Shown: in pieces, positions 13,374 to 25,065 of the stretch
How the letters are laid out: each line of letters opens with the position of its first letter
How positions within the stretch are numbered: position 1 is the first letter of the stretch
Origin: Marisa cornuarietis
Lineage: Eukaryota; Mollusca; Gastropoda; Architaenioglossa; Ampullariidae
DNA: 64,000 nt
Reading direction: 5' to 3'
Assembly: GCA_004794655.1 (NCBI GenBank)
Contig: SMMW01000082.1
Location: forward strand, 310,001 to 374,000
Notes under the pieces: generated by a model
Told to the model about the DNA's origin: nothing
Database searches by the model: none
The model's input: the letters and a program-made list of their open reading frames with translations, nothing else
Program-made: the position numbers and the translations under genes

Positions 13374-15075
13374 AGTGTGTACTCACTTGTTTACTCACAT
13401 TAGAGCCGCATGTACTCACTTGTTTACTCACATTAGAGCCGCATGTACTCACTTGTTTACTCACATTAGAGCTGCATGTACTCACTTGTTTACTCACATT
13501 AGAGCCGCATGTACTCACTTGTTTACTCACATTAGAGCCCAGTGTACTCACTTGTTTACTTATATTAGAGCTCCATGTACTGACTTGTTTACTCACATTA
13601 GAGCCCCATGTACTGACTTGTTTACTCACATTAGAGCCCCATGTACTGACTTGTTTACTCACATTAGAGCCCCATGTACTCACTTGTTTACTCACATTAG
13701 AGCCCCATGTACTCACTTGTTTACTCACATTAGAGCCCCATGTACTGACTTGTTTACTCACATTAGAGCCCCATGTACTCACTTGTTTACTCACATTAGA
13801 GCTCCATGTACTCACTTGTTTACTTATATTAGAGCCCCATGTACTCACTTGTTTACTCACATTAGAGCCCCATGTACTCACTTGTTTACTTATATTAGAG
13901 CTCCATGTACTCACTTGTTTACTCTTATTAGAGCCCCATGTACTCACTTGTTTACTCACATTAGAGCCCAATGTACTCACTTGTTTACTTATATTAGAGC
14001 TCCATGTACTCACTTGTTTACTCACATTAGAGCCCCATGTACTCACTTGTTTACTCACATTTGAGCCCAATGTACTCATTTGTTTACTTATATTAGAGCT
14101 CCATGTACTCACTTCTTTACTTATATTAGAGCTCCATGTACTCGCTTGTTTACTCATATTAGAGCCACACATACCCACTTGTTTACTCATATTAGAGATC
14201 CATGTACTCACTTGTTTACTTATATTAGAGCTCCATGTACTGACTTGTTTACTCACATTAGAGCCCCATGTACTGACTTGTTTACTCACATTAGAGCCCC
14301 ATGTACTGACTTGTTTACTCACATTAGAGCCCCATGTACTCACTTGTTTACTCACATTAGAGCCCCATGTACTCACTTGTTTACTCACATTAGAGCCCCA
14401 TGTACTGACTTGTTTACTCACATTAGAGCCCCATGTACTCACTTGTTTACTCACATTAGAGCTCCATGTACTCACTTGTTTACTTATATTAGAGCCCCAT
14501 GTACTCACTTGTTTACTCACATTAGAGCCCCATGTACTCACTTGTTTACTTATATTAGAGCTCCATGTACTCACTTGTTTACTCTTATTAGAGCCCCATG
14601 TACTCACTTGTTTACTCACATTAGAGCCCAATGTACTCACTTGTTTACTTATATTAGAGCTCCATGTACTCACTTGTTTACTCACATTAGAGCCCCATGT
14701 ACTCACTTGTTTACTCACATTTGAGCCCAATGTACTCATTTGTTTACTTATATTAGAGCTCCATGTACTCACTTCTTTACTTATATTAGAGCTCCATGTA
14801 CTCGCTTGTTTACTCATATTAGAGCCACACATACCCACTTGTTTACTCATATTAGAGATCCATGTACTCACTTGTTTACTCATATTAGAGCCCCATGTAC
14901 TCACTTGTTTACTCATATTAGAGATCCATGTACTCACTTGTTTACTCATATTAGAGCCCTACGTACTCACTTGTTTACTCATATTAGAGCCACATGTACT
15001 CACTTGTTTACTCACATTAGAGCCCCACGTACTCACTTGTTTACTCATATGAGAGCCCCATGTACTCATATTAGG
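13374..15075. repeat. Minisatellite, 33-bp unit, about 51 copies
   Basis: Head-to-tail copies of a 33-bp unit built from 'gtactcacttgtttactcac' and 'attagagccccat'. Because 33 is divisible by three, the array is open for hundreds of codons on both strands (561 codons on the minus strand). The encoded 11-residue peptide simply mirrors the DNA unit, so I do not call it a gene. Two 660-bp blocks of 20 units, 13,561-14,220 and 14,221-14,880, appear identical. Confidence 0.96.
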
Positions 15076-15829
15076 GCTGTAAATGCTCGGAGCCATTTTG
15101 TTTCTTTTTGTGTGTCTTCGGTCTGTTCTGGTTTTATCATCTTTGACTTGTGGATCTACATCCTCCTTCTGTTCCTGTGCATGATGGATTGTCTCTGGCT
15201 TTCTGCCTTCTTTCCTTGTTGAGTGGAGAGATGAGATTCAAGTTTTTGTTGACTAACGGTCTCCATATCCTGCTGCTTCCCTCAGGTTCATAATTGGAAC
15301 CATTCACTGCAACACTTGCTGTGCATCCAGATGAGGCTTTGTAAACACTTGTTTCCACCATGAAATGCTCCAGTCCTGCTTCACATTCTTTGCTTGGGTA
15401 CCTTGATGAGACGATTGAGCAACATTTAAATAATACTGAGGTCTACAGTCAGCTCTCATTGATTGGGGGGACTTATTGCTGACTGGTGGAAGATGACTAA
15501 TGTCTTGTACAACATACCGCCCCCATCTTCAGGTTTTCTTTCTTCATTGGACTGTCACTTGTTCTTTCTGTGTCACTCGTCTTCTTGACGGGGAAGTGTG
15601 TTAGACAAGTGTATTCTTAATATTGTGCACCACTTGCAGTCTAGCTGCTGATGCTGGAGAAAGTTGCTCTCAAATCGTGCTTCGTGGGATTAGTGGTACA
15701 TACACCGCTCGTAAACCCTCGACAAATAAATATGGCATTGTGAAATTTATCTCACATCATCTACCATCACAGTCAAACTGGAGTGTCCGCCATACATGGT
15801 ACATGTCACTGTCATTTGTCAGCCTTGTC

Positions 15830-15832
<3 letters not shown>
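15076..15832. other. Non-coding stretch, nothing recognised
   Basis: Unique sequence between two repeats. No exon, RNA gene or transposon was recognised. Confidence 0.5.

Positions 15833-15871
<39 letters not shown>
15833..15871. repeat. (ac)n microsatellite
   Basis: Perfect dinucleotide run of about 19 units. Confidence 0.95.
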
Positions 15872-15873
<2 letters not shown>

Positions 15874-15940
15874 TTTGACGTGCATCACACCGGTGGTGTT
15901 TAAATCAGACGTGTGTGTACGACTCTCCTACTCCAATGAC

Positions 15941-16195
15941 TGTAGTCTCACCTGTACAGGTGGTGTGTAAATGAGTGTGTGAACACAGTATACCACTCTA
16001 ACCACTACTCCAGTGACTGTAGTCTCACCTGTTCAAGTGGTGTGTAAATGAGTGTGTGAACACAGTATACCACTCTAACCACTACTCTAGTGACTGTAGT
16101 CTCACCTGTACAGGTGGTGTGTACATGAGTGTGTGAACACAGTATACCACTCTAACCACTACTCCAGTGACTGTAGTCTCACCTGTTCAAGTGTT
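15941..16195. repeat. Minisatellite, 77-bp unit, about 3.3 copies
   Basis: The word 'tgtagtctcacctgt' recurs at 15,941, 16,018, 16,095 and 16,172, an exact 77-bp spacing. The rest of the unit, including 'gaacacagtataccactcta', is near identical between copies. Confidence 0.93.
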
Positions 16196-16453
16196 CACAA
16201 GCTTTCTTCTCTAACTGGCTCAGTAACACCACACAAACGAGAGCCGCCCTGAAGCAGCGCAATAAGCGGCAGTAAGTCGGTTGTCATGGCAAAAGTTTAT
16301 CTCGGGTTCGCAGGCAGCAGCTGTTGCAGCAAAACAAGGTCACGCCTGTCGTCTGCTGTAAGGACCAGTAGACGCTGGAAGGAAGGTTGGGGGAGAATGA
16401 AGGAGGAAAGAAGAGAAAGTTTAAACCATTTCATGCAATCGAACTTTACAGCT

Positions 16454-16525
16454 GGCTCGTTGGTCTAGGGGTATGATTCTCGCTTAGGGTGCGAGAGGTC
16501 CCGGGTTCAAATCCCGGACGAGCCC
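16454..16525 (+). tRNA. tRNA-Pro (anticodon AGG)
   Basis: A complete 72-nt cloverleaf. The acceptor stem GGCTCGT (16,454-16,460) pairs with ACGAGCC (16,518-16,524), followed by discriminator C, as is usual for tRNA-Pro. The A-box region is 'tggtctaggggtatgatt'. The anticodon stem TCTCGC/GCGAGA closes the loop TTAGGGT, giving anticodon AGG. The B box is 'ggttcaaatcc' in a perfect T arm (CCCGG/CCGGG). There is no intron and CCA is not encoded, as expected in eukaryotes. A TTTTT Pol III terminator follows at about 16,533-16,537. The gene looks intact and sits alone, between a 77-bp and a 40-bp minisatellite. Confidence 0.95.
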
Positions 16526-16532
16526 GAGTATA

Positions 16533-16537
16533 TTTTT
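16533..16537 (+). terminator. Pol III terminator of the tRNA-Pro gene
   Basis: A run of five T residues eight bases after the tRNA 3' end, the usual Pol III stop signal. Confidence 0.7.
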
Positions 16538-17479
16538 CTTTGTTCTTTGTGTTTCTTTGTTTTCTTTTTACAGATAACCGAGTGGAAACCGAACCCTCAC
16601 AGTAATCAGCTGGGTGCTGTGTGGCGCAGACCGTGTATTATGGCGACATGTTATCAGCATTTATAGTCTGGTCTTATCATTGTCATTATACACTTGGTTA
16701 GCGCCCATCTCTTCTTCAAGTGAACCACAGCTGATAGTCTGTCCATGTGCTCACCCCAGTGACAGGTGCCGGTCAAGGGTCGACTGACTGATCAGCAATT
16801 AGTGATCTCAGTCCTGTGCCCAAACCAGAAAAGGGGGTCGGGGGGGGGGTATATGTGTGGCTTAGCGTATAGCCTTATACCATCCTTTCACTGTGAGCGT
16901 CTTTTACACTTACAAGAGATTTGATTGAACGAGAAGTACTGAGTCGGACAAACCCGTATTCACAGTTTCACACTTGCCTACACTTGCCCGGGCTCACCGA
17001 GAGTAAGCACGGGCCCCCGGGGTAGGCAGCCTCTCCCGACCCCTTGTAATCGTAAATTATTTTCCCAATATGTAATAATATGCTTACAATTCGATTAATC
17101 AAGGCTGGGCCCCCTTCACAGCCGCGGGTCTGGTTACAGCATCCTCCCCTGCCCCGCCCCCTCTCGTCAGGACTGCTCTTGCCACAGGGATAGTTTTACA
17201 TCGGGAATAGCAGAAACAAAGCAGGGCTTAGCCTGCTGAATGCGGGAAAGAGTGCAGCACGATATGCATGTGTCTGACTCTTCCACGTTTGATTGTGTGC
17301 TAGAAGACATTTGTCGGCTGCTACTATAGCACAGCAGCCATCTTTCTCATCAGCCTCCTTACTTCCGCTTCTCTCAGTAACGGCAAATGAACGGCCAACA
17401 AAATGGACCCCGACTTCCGCTTTAACCACCGACAAACGTGTACTGCGCATGCAATAAATGATTAACAAAAATACCCTCC
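16538..17479. other. Non-coding stretch, nothing recognised
   Basis: Moderately GC-rich around 16,980-17,170, with a 'cgggcccccggg' palindrome and a poly-G tract near 16,840. No exon or RNA gene is recognised. Confidence 0.5.
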
Positions 17480-20400
17480 TTGTTCAGCCCTTGTAATGAC
17501 ACAGTGTACTGACTGACAACTGTCCAGCCCTTGTAATGACACAGTGTACTGACTGACAACTGTCCAGCCCTTGTAATGACACAGTGTACTGACTGACAAG
17601 TGTCCAGCCCTTGTAATGACACAGTGTACTGACTGACAACTGTCCAGCCCTTGTAATCACACTGTGTACTGACTGACAACTGTCCAGCCCTTGTAATGAC
17701 ACAGTGTACTTACTGACAACTGTCTAGACCTTGTAATCACACTGTGTACTTACTGACAACTGTCCAGCCCTTGTAATCACACAGTGTACTGACTGACAAC
17801 TGTCCAGCCCTTGTAATGACACAGTGTACTGACTGACAACTGTCCAGACCTTGTAATCACACTGTGTACTTACTGACAACTGTCCAGCCCTTGTAATCAC
17901 ACAGTGTACTGACTGACAACTGTCCAGCCCTTGTAATGACACAGTGTACTGACTGACAACTGTCCAGACCTTGTAATCACACTGTGTACTTACTGACAAC
18001 TGTCCAGCCCTTGTAATGACACAGTGTACTGACTGACAACTGTCCAGCCCTTGTAATCACACTGTGTACTGACTGACAACTGTCCAGCCCTTGTAATCAC
18101 ACTGTGTACTTACTGACAACTGTCCAGCCCTTGTAATGACACAGTGTACTGACTGACAACTGTCCAGCCCTTGTAATGACACTGTGTACTGACTGACAGC
18201 TGTCCAGACCTTGTAATGACACAGTGTACTGACTGACAAGTGTCCAGCCCTTGTAATGACACAGTGTACTGACTGACAACTGTCCAGCCCTTGTAATGAC
18301 ACAGTGTACTGACTGACAAGTGTCCAGCCCTTTTAATGACACAGTGTACTGACTGACAACTGTCCAGCCCTTGTAATGACACAGTGTACTGACTGACAAC
18401 TGTCCAGCCCTTGTAATGATACAGTGTACTGACTGACAAGTGTCTAGACCTTGTAATCACACTGTGTACTTACTGACAACTGTCCAGCCCTTGTGATGAC
18501 ACAGTGTACTGACTGACAACTGTCCAGCCCTTGTAATCACACTGTGTACTTACTGACAACTGTCCAGACCTTGTAATGACACAGTGTACTGACTGACAAC
18601 TGTCCAGCCCTTGTAATCACACTGTGTACTGACTGACAACTGTCCACCCCTTGTAATCACACTGTGTACTGACAATTTTCCAGCCCTTGTAATGACACAG
18701 TGTACTGACTGACAACTGTCCAGCCCTTGTAATGACACAGTGTACTGACTGACAACTGTCCAGCCCTTGTAATGACACTGTGTTCTGACTGACAAGTGTC
18801 CAGCCCTTTTAATAACACAGTGTACTGACTGACAACTTTCCAGCCCTTGTAATGACACAGTGTACTGACTGACAACTGTCCAGCCCTTGTAATGACACAG
18901 TGTACTTACTGACAACTGTCCAGCCCTTGTAATGACACAGTGTACTGACTGACAACTGTCCAGCCCTTGTAATGACACAGTGTACTGACTGACAACTGTC
19001 CAGACCTTGTAATGACACAGTGTACTGACTGACAACTGTCCAGCCCTTGTAATGACACAGTGTACTGACTGACAACTGTCCAGACCTTGTAATCACACAG
19101 TGTACTGACTGACAACTGTCCAGACCTTGTAATCACACAGTGTACTGACTGACAAGTGTCCAGCCCTTGTAATCACACAGTGTACTGACTGACAAGTGTC
19201 CAGCCCTTGTAATGACACTGTGTACTGACTGACAAGTGTCCAGCCCTTGTAATGACACTGTGTACTTACTGACAAGTGTCCAGCCCTTTTAATGACACAG
19301 TGTACTGACTGACAACTGTCCAGCCCTTGTAATCACACAGTTTACTGACTGACAACTGTCCAGCCCTTGTAATGACACAGTGTACTGACTGACAACTGTC
19401 CAGCCCTTGTAATGACACAGTGTACTGACTGACAACTGTCCAGCCCTTGTAATGACACAGTGTACTGACTGACAAGTGTCCAGCCCTTGTAATGACACAG
19501 TGTACTGACTGACAAGTGTCCAGCCCTTGTAATGACACTGTGTACTGACTGACAAGTGTCCAGCCCTTGTAATGACACAGTGTACTGACTGACAACTGTC
19601 CAGCCCTTGTAATCACACAGTGTACTGACTGACAACTGTCCAGCCCTTGTAATCACACTGTGTACTTACTGACAACTGTCCAGCCCTTGTAATGACACAG
19701 TGTACTGACTGACAACTGTCCAGACCTTGTAATGACACAGTGTACTGACTGACAACTGTCCAGACCTTGTAATCACACAGTGTACTGACTGACAAGTGTC
19801 CAGCCCTTGTAATGACACTGTGTACTGACTGACAAGTGTCCAGCCCTTGTAATGACACAGTGTACTGACTGACAAGTGTCCAGCCCTTGTAATGACACTG
19901 TGTACTGACTGACAAGTGTCCAGCCCTTTTAATGACACAGTGTACTGACTGACAAGTGTCCAGCCCTTGTAATCACACAGTTTACTGACTGACAACTGTC
20001 CAGCCCTTGTAAAGACACAGTGTACTGACTGACAACTGTCCAGCCCTTGTAATGACACAGTGTACTGACTGACAACTGTCCAGCCCTTGTAATGACACTG
20101 TGTACTGACTGACAACTGTCCAGCCCTTGTAATCACACAGTGTACTGACTGACAAGTGTCCAGCCCTTGTAATGACACTGTGTACTGACTGACAAGTGTC
20201 CAGCCCTTGTAATGAGACAGTGTACTGACTGACAACTGTCCAGCCCTTGTAATCACACATTGTACTGACTGACAACTGTCCAGCCCTTGTAATGACACAG
20301 TGTACTGACTGACAACTGTCCAGCCCTTGTAATGACACAGTGTACTGACTGACAAGTGTCCAGCCCTTGTAATGACACAGTGTACTGACTGACAAGTGTC

Positions 20401-20681
20401 CAGCCCTTGTAATGACACAGTGTACTGACTGACAACTGTCCAGCCCTTGTAATCACACAGTGTACTGACTGACAACTGTCCAGCCCTTGTAATGACACAG
20501 TGTACTGACTGACAACTGTCCAGCCCTTGTAATGACACAGTGTACTGACTGACAACTGTCCAGCCCTTGTAATGACACAGTGTACTGACTGACAACTGTC
20601 CAGCCCTTGTAATGACACAGTGTACTGACTGACAACTGTCCAGCCCTTGTAATCACACAGTGTACTGACTGACAACTGTCG
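17480..20681. repeat. Large minisatellite, 40-bp unit, about 80 copies
   Basis: Head-to-tail copies of a 40-bp unit made of 'tgtccagcccttgtaatgac' and 'acagtgtactgactgacaac'. A small set of positions toggles between copies (agccc/agacc, atgac/atcac, acag/actg, gact/tact, caac/caag). A 14-bp deletion variant occurs near 18,660-18,680. Between 17,722 and 18,000 the variants repeat every 120 bp, a three-unit higher-order structure. The minus-strand open frames of 60-309 codons are repeat by-products; frames cycle every 120 bp. Confidence 0.97.
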
Positions 20682-21340
20682 AACCTTTGTTGTGTTTGTG
20701 TTTTCTAAAATCCTTTCACCTTGTCTGTCTGTATGTCTGTCTGTCTGTCTGTCTGTACGATGTAGGAGGGTCTCTCGTGTCTTCAGTCTCATGTTGCAAG
20801 GTGACGACGATGTTTGAAGTAAATGTTTGAGTCCCTGTCACCTGAATATAATGTAAACTCCATTCAGCCTTGACACTAGTGTAAGCAATCTGTTACTTGT
20901 AACACTCAACTACTCAAACAAAATATTCAAGCGGTCTGTTTCTGTCGATTGATATTTAACCGCCTTCAGTTGTGGAGGAAAACCAAGATGACAGCTGCTA
21001 CAGACCCAATACATGGAGCTGAGTGAACTGCATAATCTGTGAAATTGCATCAGTCAATTATTCATATTAAACACAAAACCACGGTTGCATGCTGTTACAT
21101 TTTTCTGTTGAATATCATCCTTTTCTCATTCCGCTCTCTTCTTGATTCATTGAGTGTTCACACGTGTTGTCATTTCAAATGATACCTCACCTCCTTCCAC
21201 ACTCGCTCCCCAGCAGATAGTTGGCGATAATACACAGCGGGAGCTGCCATACTTCCCTGTCCTCCTCCTCGTCCTCTTCTTGTGGCGGCCACCCCCCTGC
21301 CCCTGGCTGACCAGTTCTCGCAGCCCCTCTTTTATTAACA
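20682..21340. other. Non-coding stretch with a short (tctg)n tract
   Basis: A 'tgtctgtctgtctgtctgtc' run at about 20,722-20,757. No exon is recognised in the rest. Confidence 0.5.
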
Positions 21341-21925
21341 GACAGTTAAGTGAACACGTGTGTCGTATAAACACACAGAAGAGTGAACAAAGAAGTACGC
21401 CATGTGAACAGACATTAAAGTGAATATGTGGAGAGTTGTGTGAACATACAGTTAAGTGAACCAGAAGTGTGTTGTGTGAACATGCAATTAAGTGAACAAG
21501 AAGTGTGTTGTGTGAACACACAGTTAAGTGAACAAGAATTGTGTTGTGTAAACATACAGTTAAGTGAACGAGAATTGTGTTGTGTGAACATACAGTTAAG
21601 TGAACGAGAAGTGTGTTGTGTGGACATGCAGCTAAGTGAACAAGGAGTGAACATACAGTTAAGTGAACAAGAAATGTGTTGTGTGAACATGCAGCTAAGT
21701 GAACAAGAAGTGTGTTGTGTGAACATGCAGCTAAGTGAACAAGAAGTGAACATACAGTTAAGTGAACAAGAAGTGTGTTGTGTGGACATACAGTTAAGTG
21801 AACAAGAAGTGTGCTGTGTGAACATGCAGCTAAGTGAACAAGAGGTGAACATACAGTTAAGTGAACAAGAAGTGTGTTGTGTGAACATACAGTTAAGTGA
21901 ACAAGAAGTGTGTTGTGTGAAGAGA
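21341..21925. repeat. Minisatellite, 36-bp unit with 21-bp short variants
   Basis: Repeats of 'acatacagttaagtgaacaa' plus 'gaagtgtgttgtgtga'. Several copies lack the 'tgtgttgtgtg' half and are 21 bp long. Both lengths are divisible by three, so both strands stay open (up to 290 codons on the minus strand). The peptide only mirrors the repeat. Confidence 0.93.
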
Positions 21926-22505
21926 CAGAACCATCATCCGGTCGGTGCACCTGTGTAGTCCAGTCCCTACTTTCAACACAATCGCAATCAACAATCATCA
22001 TCACACGGATAAAGTTCATGCAGGTGCAACACCGACACAGTCCAAGGTCGTGGGTGTGTGTAGCTGAGACTAGCCTGACAACAGTCTGTAGTTAGTGTAC
22101 AGCTAGACATTGCACGTGTAGCCTCCTCACCCACTCACACAAGTCACAGACTACTCCACTCCATAGCTGCAGTAGCCTCATGCAAACATCCTTGGTCCTG
22201 TAGTCGTATCCCAGTGACACCCAGAATTTCCTGAAACTGGCTTTAAAATAATGAGTCGATCGCTCATAAGGAGCCAAAAAAAAATGTAATCACATCGCTC
22301 ATGGCGCTGTCAGGGGAGGGTACCCTGCACGCTGCTACCCGGATATTATTCGCCAAACCGATTCGTCAGCCCAGCAGGTGGCCTGACCAGACCTCGTGTC
22401 CGCAGTGGCACTTTTTCTGCTTCTGATCAGGCATCTTGGACACGTGCTGGGCACAAGACTCTTCTCTGCTCCATCATATTCTATGCGCGCGAGCACACAC
22501 ACACA

Positions 22506-22542
<37 letters not shown>

Positions 22543-23284
22543 GCACGCGCGTGTGAATTTGTCTTCGTGACAATAGTTAAGGTTTGTCTTGATTTATCAT
22601 TAGAACAGTCCGTCATAACCATATCACAGCAGGTCACAGGTTATCACACCTTGTTACCCCATGTCCCTGTCACGTGGTCACACTCCACCATAACCAGGTC
22701 ACCAGGTTATTTATAGCAGGTCAGCTACATCACGTGACTGTAGGCCCCGGATCATCATTGTTACACCTCCTACTGTATCTCAGCTATGTTACTGCCCGTC
22801 ACACCATCTTAGTCATGTTCAAGAAGATCCCGGACCATCATATCGCTGTCACACTCCACTCTAGCCTTATTACAGCAGGTTACAGTTACAAGGACGCACA
22901 CACAGGTACACGTAAAGACGTGCAGGAGAGGGTGCGTGTGAATGTGTTCCTTGTGTGTATTACAGACCTTGTTCATGACCTGCCTGATCTCCTCCATCAC
23001 AGAGTCTGGTGCCAATGGCTGCCAGGCACAGACCTGGTGTAGCGGTCGGCTGACAGATAATTATTTCCTGAGCTGCAAGACAGGCTAACCCCATGGTTTT
23101 CATTTGACTGACATCACATCCCGGGTACAGTGCTCTCACCACTAACGGATGATGTTTGTTGTTCTTCTGGTTCTGACTTCGCTGGGACCTGCAGCGTCTG
23201 TGACCCCCACCTACCCGGTAGTGGGTATACCACCCATCACTCCCATTATCGTGATCCCCGTCAAGCGGGAGTCGTTTGCACACA
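21926..23284. other. Mostly non-coding; weak secretory-leader-like ORF at 23,149
   Basis: Contains an (ac)n tract near 22,496-22,540 and loosely repeated 'cagcaggtcacaggttatca' words around 22,625-22,880. An ATG at 23,149 opens a frame beginning MMFVVLLVLTSLGPAAS, a good signal-peptide shape. It runs into a Pro-rich minisatellite and has no strong splice donor. A GT at 23,225 would leave phase 1, as the lectin gene needs. Treated as a weak candidate only. Confidence 0.3.
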
Positions 23285-23540
23285 GGTCTCCCCAGACGTG
23301 GTTACCCTCCTCCACCTCCTCCATCGCTTTAGTCAGGCGTGGTTACCCTCCTCCACCTCCTCCACCTCCTCCATCACTTTAGTCAGGCGTGGTTAACCCT
23401 CCCCACCTCCTCCATCACTTTAGTCAGGCGTGGTTAACCCTCCCCACCTCCTCCATCACTTTAGTCAGGCGTGGTTAACCCTCCTCCACCTCCTCCATCG
23501 CTTTAGTCAGGCGTGGTTAACCCTCCTCCACCGGCAGCTA
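23285..23540. repeat. Minisatellite, about 39-51-bp unit
   Basis: Five copies containing 'ctttagtcaggcgtggttaa' and 'ccctcctccacctcctccat', with variable numbers of the internal 'cctccac' word. A smaller duplication with 'acaaacagacgtacagataa' follows at about 23,575-23,665. Confidence 0.9.
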
Positions 23541-24213
23541 TCCGCTGGTTACCATGTTACCAAGTACAGATGAGCAGGTACAAACAGACGTACAGATAAG
23601 CGTGTACAGATAGACACATACAGATAAGCAGGTACAAACAGACGTACAGATAAGTATGTACATATAGGCATGTGGACGGACAGGCGGAGACGTTGACAGT
23701 TAATTTTCCTCGTCTCCCCACAGACCGGTGAGTGTTGGCTGTTCACACACAGACCGCCGCCCTCGGTGCTTCTGTGCCCAAAAAAAAAGACAAGTCTGGA
23801 GGGAATTATCTTGAGTGGTTAGACATTCGTCTGTGAATTCAGAGAAGTCGTAGCCTCGTATTAACAACACTGCGCTGGTGTAGGAAATGTTTGCTCCCAG
23901 CGGCATGCATGATGCTCCCATCGGGGTGAGTCTGGCGAGTCTCCACACGACCCTCCAGGTGCACCGAGCGTTCACAGAGGAATTAGAAAGTCATCAGCAG
24001 CAAACATCTCTGCCGTCTGCGGACCCCACCTCTCGCAGACGATCGTCTTACACCAGAAATTGCGACAATTTTGACATTTGCTCCCCATTGCCTTCCTTGG
24101 CCTGAAGAAAGTTTGACATTTATGTTTGGACGGATGTGTCTGTGAGGTGAGGTCACGTTCTGTGGTCTTTGACAGAGAATAAAGTCAGCTGACTGTTGAA
24201 CACGTTGCCGACA

Positions 24214-24410
24214 ATGGCGACAGGAAGTAGACTGTCAGTCGTACACAGATGTCTGGCACTCGCCATGTTTCCTGACGATCTTTGTGCACGGATTCATCAT
24301 CGCCCTGCTAACCCACTTTGATGCCGGCACAGCTGTCTACACTCTAGAGTCTAGACGATACAACGAGTCTCAGTTCTGCCACAACAAGCGTCCTTGTCTT
24401 GGTCCCAGTA
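24214..24410 (+). other. Candidate first coding exon (signal peptide), frameshifted
   Basis: An ATG at 24,214 in good context (acaATGGCG) opens MATGSRLSVVHRCLALAMF and then hits a stop. From 24,269 the +1 frame continues as FLTIFVHGFIIALLTHFDAG and on to AVYTLESRRYNESQFCHNKR. Removing one T from the 'ttt' at 24,268-24,270 would join a hydrophobic leader to this segment. The first copy of the 30-bp minisatellite then contains 'cca|gtacag', a possible phase-1 donor that fits the phase-1 acceptor at 38,150. It could be the secretory leader of the SUEL/CUB gene, a broken exon, or chance. No second feature confirms it. Confidence 0.3.
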
Positions 24411-25065
24411 CAGCTGTCTCTACACGTCTTGTTCTCAGTACAGCTGTCTCTACACGTCTTGTTCTCAGTACAGCTGTCTCTACACGTCTTGTTCTCAGTA
24501 CAGCTGTCTCCACACGTCTTGGTCTCAATACAGCTGTCTCTACACGTCTTGTTCTCAGTACAGCTGTCTCTACCGCCTTGTTCTCAGTACAGCTGTCTCT
24601 ACAGTCTTTATCTCAGTACAGCTGTCTCCACACGTCTTGTTCTCAATACAGCTGTCTCTACACGTCTTGTTCTCAGTACAGCTGTCTCTACACGTCTTGT
24701 TCTCAGTACAGCTGTCTCTACACGTCTTGTTCTCAATACAGCTGTCTCTACCGCCTTGTTCTCAGTACAGCTGTCTCTACACGCCTTGTTCTCAGTACAG
24801 CTGTCTCCACACGTCTCGGTCTCAGTACAGCTGTCTCTATACGTCTTGTTCTCAACACAGCTGCCTCTACACGTCTTGTTCTCAATAAGCTGTCTCTGCA
24901 CGTCTTGTTCTCAGTATAGCTGCCTCTACTCGTCTTTATCTCAATACAGCTGTCTCTACACGTCTTGTTCTCAGTACAGCTGTCTCTACAGTCTTTATTT
25001 CAATACAGCTGTCTCTACTAATCTTGTTCTCAATAAGCTGTCTCTGCACGTCTTGTGATCTCCGC
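24395..25065. repeat. Minisatellite, 30-bp unit, about 22 copies
   Basis: Copies of 'ttctcagtacagctgtctct' plus 'acacgtcttg'. Some copies have 'accgcc' or 'acagtc' in place of 'acacgtc', and two lack 'ca' in 'cagtaca'. All three forward frames stay open for long runs because the unit is divisible by three. Confidence 0.95.

Noticed and set aside
13264..14949. 561-codon open frame on the minus strand (SKQVSTWGSNV repeats)
   Set aside because: Exact shadow of the 33-bp minisatellite; the opposite strand is equally open, and there is no promoter, splice or domain evidence.
19666..20595. 309-codon minus-strand open frame
   Set aside because: Produced by the 40-bp array; the reading frame cycles through three versions of the same DNA unit.
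17480..20681. Possible CRISPR array (regular 40-bp repeat)
   Set aside because: There are no distinct spacers; the whole 40-bp unit repeats head to tail, and the genome is eukaryotic.
21147..22019. 290-codon minus-strand frame with HNTLLVHLTVC repeats
   Set aside because: By-product of the 36-bp array, whose unit length is divisible by three.
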